Positions 21,436-31,855 of a stretch of 64,000 nt of DNA are shown here, one piece after another. The notes beneath the pieces are model-generated. The model worked only from the letters and a program-made list of their open reading frames with translations. It had not been told where the DNA came from and did no database searches. Made by a program: the position numbers and the translations under genes. Location: NCBI GenBank assembly GCA_963675135.1, contig OY776130.1:23242001-23306000 (forward strand). Direction: 5' to 3'. This stretch comes from Galeopsis tetrahit. Lineage: Eukaryota > Streptophyta > Magnoliopsida > Lamiales > Lamiaceae. How positions within the stretch are numbered: position 1 is the stretch's first letter; each line of letters opens with the position of its first letter.

Positions 21436-24074
21436 TGTAGCACACATGTTCATCTTCATCCTTCTTCTCAGAATCTTTCTTCTTGGTTGATGAAAATAGT
21501 TCATCCTTGGAGTAATACCTTCTGGATCTTCTTTCTTTAGTCTTCTTTTCAGGTGAGTTGTACCTTTTTTCTCTTGTCTCTATTTTCTTGGTAATACCTT
21601 TTGAATTCACCAAACCAAGAGTTCAGTTTTTCAAATCTTCTTGCCATCATGGCCAACTCATCTGAAAGTTTAGCTATGGAAACACATTTTCCAGATTTGT
21701 TGGACTTGATACTCTTGTTTGATCTCGTGGATGAGGATTCAGGTTCATTGGTCTTGGCATTCAGTGCAACTCCTTTGTTTTTTGGTTCTTTAGAGTCTTA
21801 CTTCCTATTTAAATCATATTCATATGATTTCAGCTCTGAAAACACTTGTTGCATTGGCATTGTGGAAAGATATTTTGCATTTTGCATCATGACTGCATGC
21901 ACATTCCATTTAGAAGTTAAAATTCTAAGGATCTTCAAGGCCACTTCTCTCTTGAAGTATTCTTTGCCAAGAGAATTGATCTCATTCATGATATTATGGA
22001 ATCTGCCATCCAATTGATCGATATTTTCTACAGGTTTCATGGCAAATTTCTCATATTTCTGAACTGCAACCTAAAACTTATTCTCTTTGATTTTATTAGT
22101 TCCTTCACACATTAAAGTTAATGTGTCCCAAATCTCATTTGTAGTTGTGTAGTGAAACACTCTACCCATAATTGCATTTGAATGGTTTGGTATAAAGTGT
22201 TCATTGCCACATCAGAGGTGAGCTCATCTTCATCTTTGGTAATTTCTTCTCTACCATCTGTTCTTCGTTCAGTTGTAACATTTGTGTTTGCTTTCATGAA
22301 CACAAATGGTCCTTTGGTGATCACCCTGAACATTTCATCATGAAGACAAGCTAGATGAACTCTCATCCTTAATTTCCAAAAGTCATAATCCTCAATAAAG
22401 AACATGAACAACTTTTGGTAGGATATCTTATGTTGGGATATGACATTTTGGTTATATCTTAACTATTGGGATATCATATATCAGGATACCCACCCTCTTA
22501 GTATTGATAGTTTCCGTGTCTAAGTTTTGATGGTCAAAACAATGTAATCTATTATTAGAATAATTTGTAATATGTTAGGTCTATAAGCTGATTTGTATAG
22601 ATAACTTATTAGTCTAAAAGAAAAAGAGAATGTCGAATTTCACATCTGACAGTCTCATCTGTTAGACAAGATGAGAGTCTTACCAACCCAGCTGACGTGG
22701 ACCAATGAGAAGATGTCAACACAGTTATGAGTTGACCAAGACTAGGGTTGTAGTGATCGTACAACATGCATTTAATGCACATTAAACGCACATTCCTTTA
22801 GTAGGAATGTTTTTGCCAGAATCGTATGAATTGTCTAATCAACAAAGATCGTGCACCAAATATAAAAGATTTGATGCAACATCTAGTTTATCCAACGCCT
22901 AGTTAGAGCTCAAATCATCTATAAATACAAAATGTTATCTTAGGTGATAACTATGAAAACTATACAAGCAAGAACTCCCATCATCAGACGTGAAAAGTTA
23001 TCAAGCCACTTGAATATCCTAAAAGTTCTATAGAGCCAGTGTTCGAACCTATAAATCATTAGCTCTAAATTTCTAAGTTCAAGCCTATATTCCAATCCAA
23101 TCATAAGCTTAGAAAAGTGGTGATTGAATTGTGTTCATCAAACTAATTGGTACATTATAAACCAAACTCTTCTTTTTTAAAACCGTAGAAGTTAAGTTTG
23201 TTGTTAATACAATACATGATTGTAAAAGTACTCGTTCTTACAATAACAAGTAGAGCGTACAACACTTAGAGAGTGTATCATTCTCACGTATTCTCTTGGG
23301 ACATTAAAGTTTCGAGTCTTTTAGTTTAAGGAATTAATATCATAGTTGGACTGTGAGAGAGGACGTAGAAGTGGGATGCGAACCACTTTTTTTTTTATCA
23401 GGCAAAAAAATCTCTTTATTCATACCAGAAAATACAGGAATAAAACAGGGCATGTTTTGGTACAAGAGGTACCATTACAATCAAAACATAGAAATGATGA
23501 CATAAATAACATTGTAGATTTGTGTGATGTTTATTGCTTTATGTTTATTATTGCTCATATCATCTGATTATAATTGTCATAATTGTATTTGATAAAAGCA
23601 TATGTTTAAGTGTCAAAATGCACAAGTTATTTTCATCAGATGATATCAAGTCAGCCAATAACTCATTCATTGATTACATCGCATACTTTGAAAAGGTTTT
23701 CATTCAACCCACGAGTATAAACATTTAGGTCCTACATTATTCCACACTATCAGTTGTTTAGATAGTTGTCCAAATGATCAACTAACAAGCAATCAATAGG
23801 TTGATTATATTTTCTTGTTGTTTGACACTCGCACTCAATATTAGATCATATTATTTGCTCAAATGACTTAGTATTTCATTAAGTTTGTCTACCTCATCTG
23901 ATTAACCCGAAAAAGTTTAAAAGTAAGAAAGTTTATTCACCACCACCACCCCTCCCCTCTAGACTTTCTCCAAGTATAACTCGTTTAAGGGACCTACATC
24001 TTATTTATGGGGTTGGTTCTTATAGTAACTAGTGGTAGTACTGCAAAAGAAGTCTTAGTAGAAGTGTTAGACAT
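21436..24074 (-). pseudogene. gag: Relic E: Sirevirus gag fragment split by a solo LTR
   Basis: ATG at 24074 starts a Copia gag N-terminus. Codons run to 24004, are interrupted by the solo LTR 22431-23998, and continue from 22430. Joining across the 5-bp duplication keeps the frame, giving ...NPINKIS then IEDYDFWKLRMR, parallel to NPVNHIS and IDNYDFWKIRMR of element B. Downstream matches include MQNAKYLSTMPMQQVFSELK (about 21850) and the start of the zinc knuckle (HVCYN near 21437). There the similarity ends, so the knuckle, pol and all else are lost. Frameshifts near 22020-22120 and 21600-21800 break what is left. It is an older, more diverged member than B, C or D. Confidence 0.82.
22431..23998 (+). 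mobile_element. Solo Sirevirus-type LTR, 1,568 bp, TSD TCTTA
   Basis: Begins TGTTGGGATA and ends ...GACCTACA, with perfect 5-bp duplications TCTTA at 22426-22430 and 23999-24003. A TATAAATA box lies at 22920-22927 on the plus strand. The end region has the CTCTAGACTTTCTCC signature seen near the ends of Sirevirus LTRs. No internal domain remains, so it arose by LTR-LTR recombination. A T-run followed by AT-rich sequence near 23390-23520 may be a further small insertion that I could not delimit. Confidence 0.85.
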
Positions 24075-24166
24075 AATGAGTAAAAATCACAAATAGGGTC
24101 AACTAATCTATAAAATACAATGTGTAGAGATAGATCAGTTCAGGTGACGTCAGCCCTTAAAGCAGT
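24075..24166 (-). other. Leader of relic E
   Basis: Contains AGATCAGTTCAGGTGACGTC, which also occurs with one change in the leader of relic F (41373-41410) and resembles the start of the B leader. It is cut at 24166/24167 by other sequence, so the PBS and LTR of E are not found here. Confidence 0.6.
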
Positions 24167-24251
24167 TGTAACACCCCATTTTTTTAAAAAATTAAATTTG
24201 CATTTCATGATTTTAGAAATTAAAATATTCTTAAAGTATTAAATGTTGAAT
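24167..24251. mobile_element. Left part of an older sequence starting TGTAACACCCC, split by element B
   Basis: The start TGTAACACCCC followed by an A/T-rich run is reminiscent of Ty3/Gypsy LTR starts. Element B inserted after 85 bp, and the sequence appears to resume at 39491. I found no right end or coding part, so the class is a guess. Confidence 0.35.
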
Positions 24252-25864
24252 TGTTGGTCCTGAAAGGAGTATATAACAAGTGTATGGGGGGGGGGGAATA
24301 CACTTGTATGCAAATTCTTTTCTAATTTGATCAAACCAGAGCTCAGCAAGGTTGTCTTGGACAACTCTGCTGAAGATGATTAACTATACTAAGATAATCA
24401 GACTACTAAGTACTATTGAGTACTTAGTTGAATAACTATCTAGGGGAGTTATATGTGCGGAATAGTGGTTGGCCCTTTTTGGTATAGACTCCTTTAGATT
24501 GTGAAATCACTTAGTTAATTCAATACAGTCCAGTTTCAGGGAACTTGTCCAAATCAGTTTTGCACAGTCTTTGAGTGTTTATCCTTTGAAAGATCAGTTT
24601 TGTGTGCAGTGTTGAATGTATGTAAGTACTTGGAATGTAAATCAACACAAGAGTTTATAGTGGTTCAGAGACTCAAGCTCCTACATCCACTTTCCCTGAT
24701 TGAACAGGATAATTCCTTCACTCTTGGAATTAACTTGTTTTATAGTGCCAAGGTGCACTTGATCAAGAACACCACTCTTGGTGAATTGATCCCTAGGATG
24801 TCTAGAGTCCTAGTACCCTCTTCTCAACTCAGAACTGAATTGTTCTTCTCTCAACAGTCAGCTCCTACCACTTCTACTACTACAATCTTCTCACTTTCAC
24901 TCTTGAAAGATATGAGGATTGAAGTAAGGTTCCAACTAATGAGATATCATTTACAATGAAGATCAGTGTATAAGGATAGGATATCTCTCTAAGCTTGTGT
25001 ATGGATATACAGTGTAGTACAGCTTAGAAGAAGTGTATGAAGACTAAGATAGTCTTTGAAAGCTTTGAAAGCACTCTAGCTTGTAAGAACTTGAGGTTAG
25101 ATGTGCTTGGTTGAGGTTGAAGTTGGATGCTTTCAAATGGTCTTCACACTTCTGTATTTATAGACAAATGAAGGATTTGCCCGTTGGAGAGGCAGCCCCA
25201 AATGTCCATAAATGTCTTCTTTCTGTTCTTCAACTTAGAAGACAGAATCTTGATAGTGACATGTCCTCATTTGGGAAATAAACGGCTGTAAGAGCTTTGC
25301 CTTCATTCTGCAGCACTCTTCCCAATGTCTGACTTTCAGATTATCTTGTTAAGACTTGGACATTGCATCTGAAGGTTGTTCCATTGATAGGACAACATAC
25401 CTCATCATTTGGACAACTCTTCTTATCACTATCAGCAGTCTTGCTTATCAGCAAGGTTGGCTTGCTCTTCTTCAGATGACTTGGCTCATACCCTTGTTTC
25501 ACTTCAATGTGATCTTAGCATGTTGATTTGTAGTTCTTTAGGGTGTGGTTGTATGTATATCTTCAGCATAGTTGACCTCAAGCTTTCAGAGCACTTGATC
25601 TTGATTACTTGTACTGAGACAACTCCTCTGGACAACTCTCCTGATCAGTATACTTGGTCTTCAAAAGACTTAGTGTTGAATCCAGAGTTTGAGCCTTGAG
25701 GGGACTTGATCTTGATGGGCTTCTAAGCATATTTTCCCCCTCAAATTGTGCATCTAATCATCTAAGAGCTACCTAACATATTAGCTCCTCATCTAGCCTT
25801 TATACTATATGTTCTCAGGGGGTTTTGGTATTCAATCAAAACATATCTCATTTTATTCCCAACA
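24252..25864 (-). repeat. Element B 3' LTR, 1,613 bp
   Basis: TGTTGG...CCCAACA. It lacks 40 bp present in the other LTR at about 39397-39436, which removes the inverted pair TTCTAA...TTAGAA seen in the C and D LTRs. It contains an 11-base G-run near 24286-24296 and a second purine-rich tract in U3 (plus strand TTTTCCCCCTCAAA, about 25731). Confidence 0.95.
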
Positions 25865-25878
25865 ATTTCCCCCTTTTT
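25865..25878 (-). other. Element B polypurine tract
   Basis: Sense AAAAAGGGGGAAAT, directly against the LTR start, as in A and D. Confidence 0.9.
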
Positions 25879-26378
25879 GATGATGCCAAAACCTATACAA
25901 CTTATGAAAAAGTGACTTAGCTACACCTATTACATTAATCTTTAGAAGACATGACTTAGGTCAATTATCCTGAAAAGCAATGTGTTAGTGTATTCACCAT
26001 TCATGTTGCAGATAGGTTTCATAGATAGGCATAGAGAGATGAGTGTTTCTTGATTCAAAGTAAATTCAACTATCATTCATTAGAAAATCATTACAAGCAT
26101 GTTGATAGTTGAAATAAACATATCAGAGCATGAATCATTAACACTAAATACATCAGAGCATTTCACTATACAAAGTTTTTAGTATCAGAGCAGAAACACT
26201 AAAACACTTAGTAGTGATTGGATCAGAGCAAATCATCAGATATCAGAAAATCATGCTTATATCAGAGCAATCCAAAGCATATCAGAGCAAACAGATTTTC
26301 ACAGCACACCACATCAGCACTCTTGACCATATTCCAGCATAGTTGATCAATTAAGATAGGTCAGAAGACTTAGCCATT
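25879..26378 (-). other. Element B 3' noncoding region with TGCTCTGAT array
   Basis: 500 bp between the ORF3 stop and the PPT. Six exact copies of ATCAGAGCA on the plus strand start at 26122, 26152, 26184, 26222, 26261 and 26281, plus degenerate ones (for example 26242). In element RNA each reads UGCUCUGAU, which is complementary to the element's own PBS and matches the 3' end of initiator tRNA-Met. Confidence 0.85.
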
Positions 26379-29300
26379 TCAAAGATCATCCTCAGGAGGT
26401 GGAAACATCCCATATTGTGCCCACACTTTTCTTTTCAAGGCCATGGCTTCTTAGTTTGTTCCCTTAGGACCAAGAACCATCTTGTTCAGCTTGAGGATCT
26501 CAGTGAATTCTCTCAGAATCCTTACTTGGTCAATCCATCCTTCAAGCTTTGGAGGCATGTAAATGATTGGCTTGGGAGCAGTGAGTTCAAATCTTGCAAT
26601 GTCAGGAGCTGCAAGCAATTGTTGATAGAGCTCTCTGTAGTATTCTATCATGAACTCTGCAAAAGTGGAGTTGGCATCTCTTCCATTCCATCTGTCAATG
26701 ACAGAGTAGTCATAGACAAACTCCCTTTTTGCTTCCTCCCATGAGTCATTCAGCTGTTTTGGTACCCATTTATCCAAGTGAGGATATTTGGTATCCATTG
26801 TAATCAGTAGTTGTGGCTTCATCTTGTTGTAGGTTGCTCTCTTTCTTCTTGGCTTCTGGAAGTCTGCTCTTCTCTTGTCTCTTGCTCTTTGTGCTTCATC
26901 CATCAAGTCCATCTTTTCTTGGGCCCTCATCATGGCCAATTTCTGTTGTGTTTCAGGGTCTTTGCCATACCCTTCATGAAACAGCTTTGATGGATCATTT
27001 AGCACTAATACTTTCTTTTTCTTAGGTCCAGGTCCAAAGCCTTATTCATACAGCTCCTCTACATCTTCAGAAGCTTTGACACTTTCAGTGGACTTGGTCT
27101 CAGTAGACTTGTCTTTTTCAGAAGACTTGTCTTCTTCAGCAGTCTTGGATATCTCAGCATTCTTGGGCTTTTCAGCAGTTTTGGCCTTCTTTGAGATAGG
27201 CTCATCATCAACAACTCTGAATTCAGGTGGAAGGTCAAGGCTGTTGGGAAAGTCAGTGAATGTTTCAGCTTGTCTTTTCTTTCTTTTTGCCCTCTTGATC
27301 TTTCCTCTAGTTTGGACACCTTCAGCATCTTTGTCCAAATCAGATACTTCACCACCTGGTCTTTGCTGTAGCCTTACTCTTTCCTCTTGAGCTGAGGCCA
27401 TAGAGTTTTTCAAGGCAAGTGCTAATTGCTCCTCTTCATCTAAATCATCCAAATTCAGCACTGCTGGCTCTTTTCCCTTTCCTTCAGGGGCTTTGTCTTT
27501 ACCATTTCCTCCTTTGACTGGGCTTCCAATTACTAAGGCACCTTTTGCCCTTGCTCTTTCCCTTTCCCCCTTTTTGGCAGCATCAAAACATTCTGGCTTC
27601 AGTTCACTCATAGTAGATGCCAATAAGGACTGGGCTTGGGTTAGGGACTTCATTTCCTCCAACAGATATACATTCTCATCATGTATATTTTGCATCCGAT
27701 CACTGCTCAAGCTAAGGAAAGCTAGAACAGGCTTCATTTTCAGTTGGACAACCTCCTCCATGGTTGCCTTAAGAGATGCATCCAGTTGGGCTTTAAGAAG
27801 CTTAGTTAGGTTGGCCACTGCACCTTCAGCAATGTTGGCCAATACCTCTTGGGAAAATTTTTCTGAGGCTGCTTTCACCATAGCTAGCCTTTGCTCTTCA
27901 GCTCTTTGTCTTTGCAGGGCAGTCTTTCTTCCAAGAGCTTTCTTCACCACTGACCTCAAAGTCTTCACATTCCTGTTGTGATTGATTCTTAGCAAAGATT
28001 TCTCTTTCCTCACATCCTTTGAAACTGATCTCATGGTGTTTTTAGCTTTGCTAACTTCAGTGGAGATGGTTTGCAGACCAGTCTCAACTCCACTGATCCT
28101 TGCCTCCAAGGTAGGTAACACCACATCCTCTGAGCCAGTTAGCCTCATTTCTATAGATGCCAAAGTTCTTCCATGCTCATCCAAGGCTCCAGAAATTTCT
28201 GCATGAGCTGATTGGACTTGGTGAGCCAAGGAGTCCAACTTCTCTGATTGCATCCCAAGCAAGGCTTGTGCTGATCCACTATCAACTTGGATGGGTGCAT
28301 CTGTTAGGAGTTCATCTGCAAAAATTTGGTCAAAGGTTATACCTGCAATATCAGACAAATCAAACGAGTCAGTAAAAACACAGTTGTCTCCCTCCAATTC
28401 TTTTTCATAAGACTCTGATACATCAGCAGTCTTCTTCTCATTTTCAACTGATTCTTTTCTCCCTTCATTAATGATTTCCTCACTTAAAGGTACAGGCCTC
28501 CTCTCATCAAGGGATTCCTGAAGTTCAGATTTAACTTCAAGAATAGCCTGCCCTTCCTCACTTATATCACCCTCATTTGGTGGTACACTTACTATCCTAG
28601 TGATCACCACATCTCTTTCATCTACTACTCCCTCTGGTTTTTCAGCTATCATCTCCTTTTCAACTCCTTCATCTAGACCTGCAGCATCTCCACCTTCAAC
28701 AAGGTTCAAAGATGGCAGTTGTGGGGAGATCACAGTGCTTATATCAACAGCCACTGAGTCATCCTGAATGATTAAGGGCTGATCAGTGTCCAAATCATCT
28801 GACACTGAATAGGCCTTAACCAAACCAGCCTCTAAAATAGGAACCTCCACATCTTTAGGCTGTGCCTTGGGTTCAGAAGAACCTTCATTGGCAGATGTGT
28901 CTTTGGTTGTGTTACCGCCCTTGGTCAACACCTCTGAAGATACAGAGCCTTTCCTATGATAGGTTTTAGGAGGGTTGGATAATCTTTCAGATACAGAAGG
29001 CTTGGGGAGATTGGCTTGAGGGGTTTCAGGAGGGTTGGGTTTTGAGGGGTTTGAGGGATCATCAGGGGAATCATCATCATTGGAGCTACTTTCAGGGTGT
29101 CTGATGCCCTTAGCTTTTCTTTCCGTCTCCTCATTAATCTTATCAGCTACCAGCTTTGCAAATACTTCCTCATCAATGAGAAATCTTGTCTTTGAAACTC
29201 CAGCAAAGTGTAGCAATCTGTTCTCCTCCACTTGCCACCAGTTTGCACCCTTATCTTGGATGAATTGTGATATCTCCATCATAGACTTGTCTTTTACATC

Positions 29301-31155
29301 AACAAGCATCCTTAGATCATGAAATGTCTTCTGAATTCTTGGAAATTCAGCAAGCTGTGGGTACAGACTGTCCACAGTAGCCATGGCTCCTCCTCTGAGC
29401 ATACTTTCATAAGTATACTCCTCCTCATCTCCACTTGAATGGGGACTTTGGGTTATAGGGGAGTTGGCTCTGGGTTCTCCTAAAGTGGCTTCAGGAAGGT
29501 TTAGTTCAGGAATGTTGGCTTCAGAAGGGTTGGGTGCAATAGAAGGTGCTTCAGTTGCTTTTGAGAGCAATGGATCTGAAGGGGCTTTACTCAGGGGGGT
29601 TGGCTCAAAGAGAGCAGCTTCTAAAAGCTTTGAATAATTGAACATAGATGAGTCAAGGGGAGAATGTAATCTAGTCTCATCTACTGCTATATCTGCTAGC
29701 ACATCTATCCCACTTCTTTGCACACTCCCTTCAGGAGAGTATCTCTTTGTAAGATTGATGGGGGTGATAGGTTGATTGGTTGGGGTTATATGGGTTTCAG
29801 GGGAGTTGGGCTCAGGATTCTGAATTTCAGGGATGTTGGCCTCTATTGGTTGACCTTCAGGGACCTTGGATTCTGGAGTTCCAGAACCAGATGAGTTGGT
29901 CCTTGACTTGGATTTGGTCCTGCTTTCAGCTCTGCTCTCTCTTAAAGCATTGTGTAGAGACCTTTCCTCTTGAAGCTCCAACACTTTGTCAGTAGGCTTG
30001 GCCCTTCTCTTGCTAGCCCTACTGCTCCCACTTCCTTCACCATGCTTCTCAGGGACAACCTCCCTGATTCTCTTATCACCCCTAGACTTCTGTCTAGTCT
30101 CATTGTATTTCTGTCTCAGCTCTTCTGAATGATCAGAAGGCACTTGCACACATTCTTCAGCAACTTCTTCAATCTCAGTTGAAGCATCTGAGGACTCTTC
30201 TGAAATGATTTGAGACATTTTCCTTGTCTTTACCACTCTGGCTTTTGTCCTTTTCTTCATTTTAGGCTTCTCCTCCACCTTTTCTTCAGCAGGTTTGGCC
30301 ACTATCATCCTCCTTTGCTCAGTTTTCTTGCTGAGCTTTCTGAACATAATCTTTTGGGCTGGGAGGGGCTTGGCAAAGGTTTGCATTTGGGAATAATGGG
30401 AAAATCTCTCAATCAACAAGCTTGCCCTGGTGCAATACTTGAGTTTCCCTTCTAGCACAACCTTGTTATGAGCTCTCACTTTAAACTTGGCCTTTTCCTT
30501 CATCATCTCAGAAATAATGAAGGTCCTCCAATCAAATTTGATACCCTTGTCACTGGCATCAATGACTGCAGCCATAATTCTGATTCTAGGATGGCTGACC
30601 TGCTCAAGCTCCCAGTGTTGCTCATGAGACTCTTAGTGATTACCTCAAATAAATTGAGAAATTTAGGCTTGAGAGTCTTCTTGTTTTGTGTTGAAGATAG
30701 AGGGCCTGGCACTAATAGCCATTCTTGTGCTATATCATCTTCATGGCCAGCACCATAAGATTCTTGATTCCTTCCTTCTGAAGGCAATCCAAAGGCTCCT
30801 TCAAGATCTTCTGAAGAGAATTTCACTCTATGAAATCTCTCTTCTTCATCTTCTTCAGCAACATAGGACAATCTGGTGGAAATCTCACCATCTTCTGGTT
30901 TGCCTCTCCATTTGAGAAAGGCAAAGAACGCAGCCATGTAGTTGTCCAAACAAGAGCTTGGCCTTTCCTCCATGAACTTCTGAAGGCCTGCTCTTCTCAA
31001 CCATCTCAGGGTTGGAGTGATTTCAGGATCTTCACTTGTAAATGATACTATTGGCTCAAAGTGAAGGCTGTTCTTATTGCTCAAATACCCAAATCAAGGT
31101 CTAGAGCCTTGTTGGAAAAATCTATGATCATATCTGGTCTAACTTTGGGAGCCAT
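26379..31155 (-). pseudogene. Element B ORF3 (envelope-position protein), two frameshifts and two nonsense codons
   Basis: Compared with D, the ATG at 31155 is followed by a 1-bp deletion near 31092, another near 30605, TAA for Glu at 27042-27044 and TAA for Gln at 26451-26453; the original stop is at 26379-26381. The intended protein is about 1,590 residues. It has an N-terminal globular domain (LRWLRRAGLQKFMEERP, FGLPSEGR, MAAVIDASDKG), a Ser/Lys/Glu-rich part and a Pro-rich middle with repeated PEANIPE and PEPNSPE units. Next is a predicted coiled coil in which KTLRSVVKKALGRK, AKKGERERA and a basic KIKRAKRKKR stretch stand out. The conserved C-terminal domain has KRATYNKMKPQLL and KYPHLDKW. 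No signal peptide or membrane segment is seen. Function unknown. Confidence 0.82.
27563..27578 (-). other. PPT-like tract inside element B ORF3
   Basis: Sense GCCAAAAAGGGGGAAA, sharing CAAAAAGGGGGAAA with the true PPT at 25865-25878. It encodes AKKGE. Counterparts are at 1431-1446 (A), 51126-51141 (C) and 56032-56047 (D). Confidence 0.6.
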
Positions 31156-31330
31156 TGAAAATTACAGAGATAAAATTGAGAGAGTTTTGAGAGAGTTTGA
31201 AGAAAATGAGCTAGGGTTTCGAATACTTTGGGAAGAAGAGTGTGTGGGGAGTTCTTAAGACTTGAGAATATTCTAAAAAGAATGTTTGTCAATGAGTTGG
31301 TGAGGTTTGTGTATTTTCAACGGTTGTCAA
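31156..31330 (-). promoter_or_regulatory. Host-gene-like leader of element B ORF3
   Basis: Sense strand before the ORF3 ATG is CT-rich, with CTCTCTCAAAACTCTCTC and, about 60 nt upstream of the ATG, AAACCCTAGCTC, a telo-box-like element common in plant 5' UTRs and promoters. No strong TATA box was found; AGAATATTC lies farther upstream. The same leader precedes ORF3 of D. Suggestive only. Confidence 0.4.
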
Positions 31331-31855
31331 ATATGGAAAAATACACTTGGACGGCCAGGATGAATTTCAGGGGAGTTGGCCAGTTTTGATCCAATGGTTA
31401 AAAACCAATGTAACAATGACTTGTTGGTTTTATTCAAAACGTGGAAGGTATTTAATATTAGTTAATGGTTGGGGAGTTTTCGAGATAGATCATGGCTTGA
31501 AAAGTGTAATGCAAACAAGAGTTAAATCTTGGCATTTAATGCATGGAAAGCGACCTTTTGGGTGGGGGACAAATTAAATCCCACAGAGGTGATATCTGTA
31601 TTTGGGACAGGTATCAAGGTAGACAATGATTACCCAAAATAGGTGCTTATCAAACCAAGAAAATAGTTTGATAGCCAGGACAACTTATCTGACCCTACAA
31701 GGACAAGTGTCCTGAAGAGATGTGGACAAGAGTCCTGAGTTTCAATGGACAAGTGTCCTGAGTGATAGTGATCATCTCTTCTGTACTTCAGTAGACTTGT
31801 CCAAGTCTGCTGAAGATCAATTCAGCTCTTTTACTCCCACTAATTTCAATGAGTT
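31331..31855 (-). other. Element B spacer between pol and ORF3
   Basis: Noncoding. The pol-proximal end holds the 23-bp array at 31678-31769. I see no ORF. Confidence 0.6.
31678..31769. repeat. Four 23-bp tandem units starting GGACAA
   Basis: Units start at 31678, 31701, 31724 and 31747. Their first 15 bases are GGACAACTTATCTGA, GGACAAGTGTCCTGA, GGACAAGAGTCCTGA and GGACAAGTGTCCTGA; the rest varies. GGACA-AG-TGTCC is a near palindrome. The array lies about 90-180 nt downstream of the pol stop and is also present in D. Confidence 0.9.

Noticed and set aside
24600..24959. A 119-codon plus-strand ORF in the B 3' LTR, repeated at 38186-38545
   Set aside because: It is antisense to the element and identical only because both LTRs are copies of each other; it is broken in the D LTR and has no recognisable domain.
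26122..26289. CRISPR-like array of short repeats
   Set aside because: The repeat is only 9-10 bp, spacing is irregular, and the context is a plant retrotransposon.
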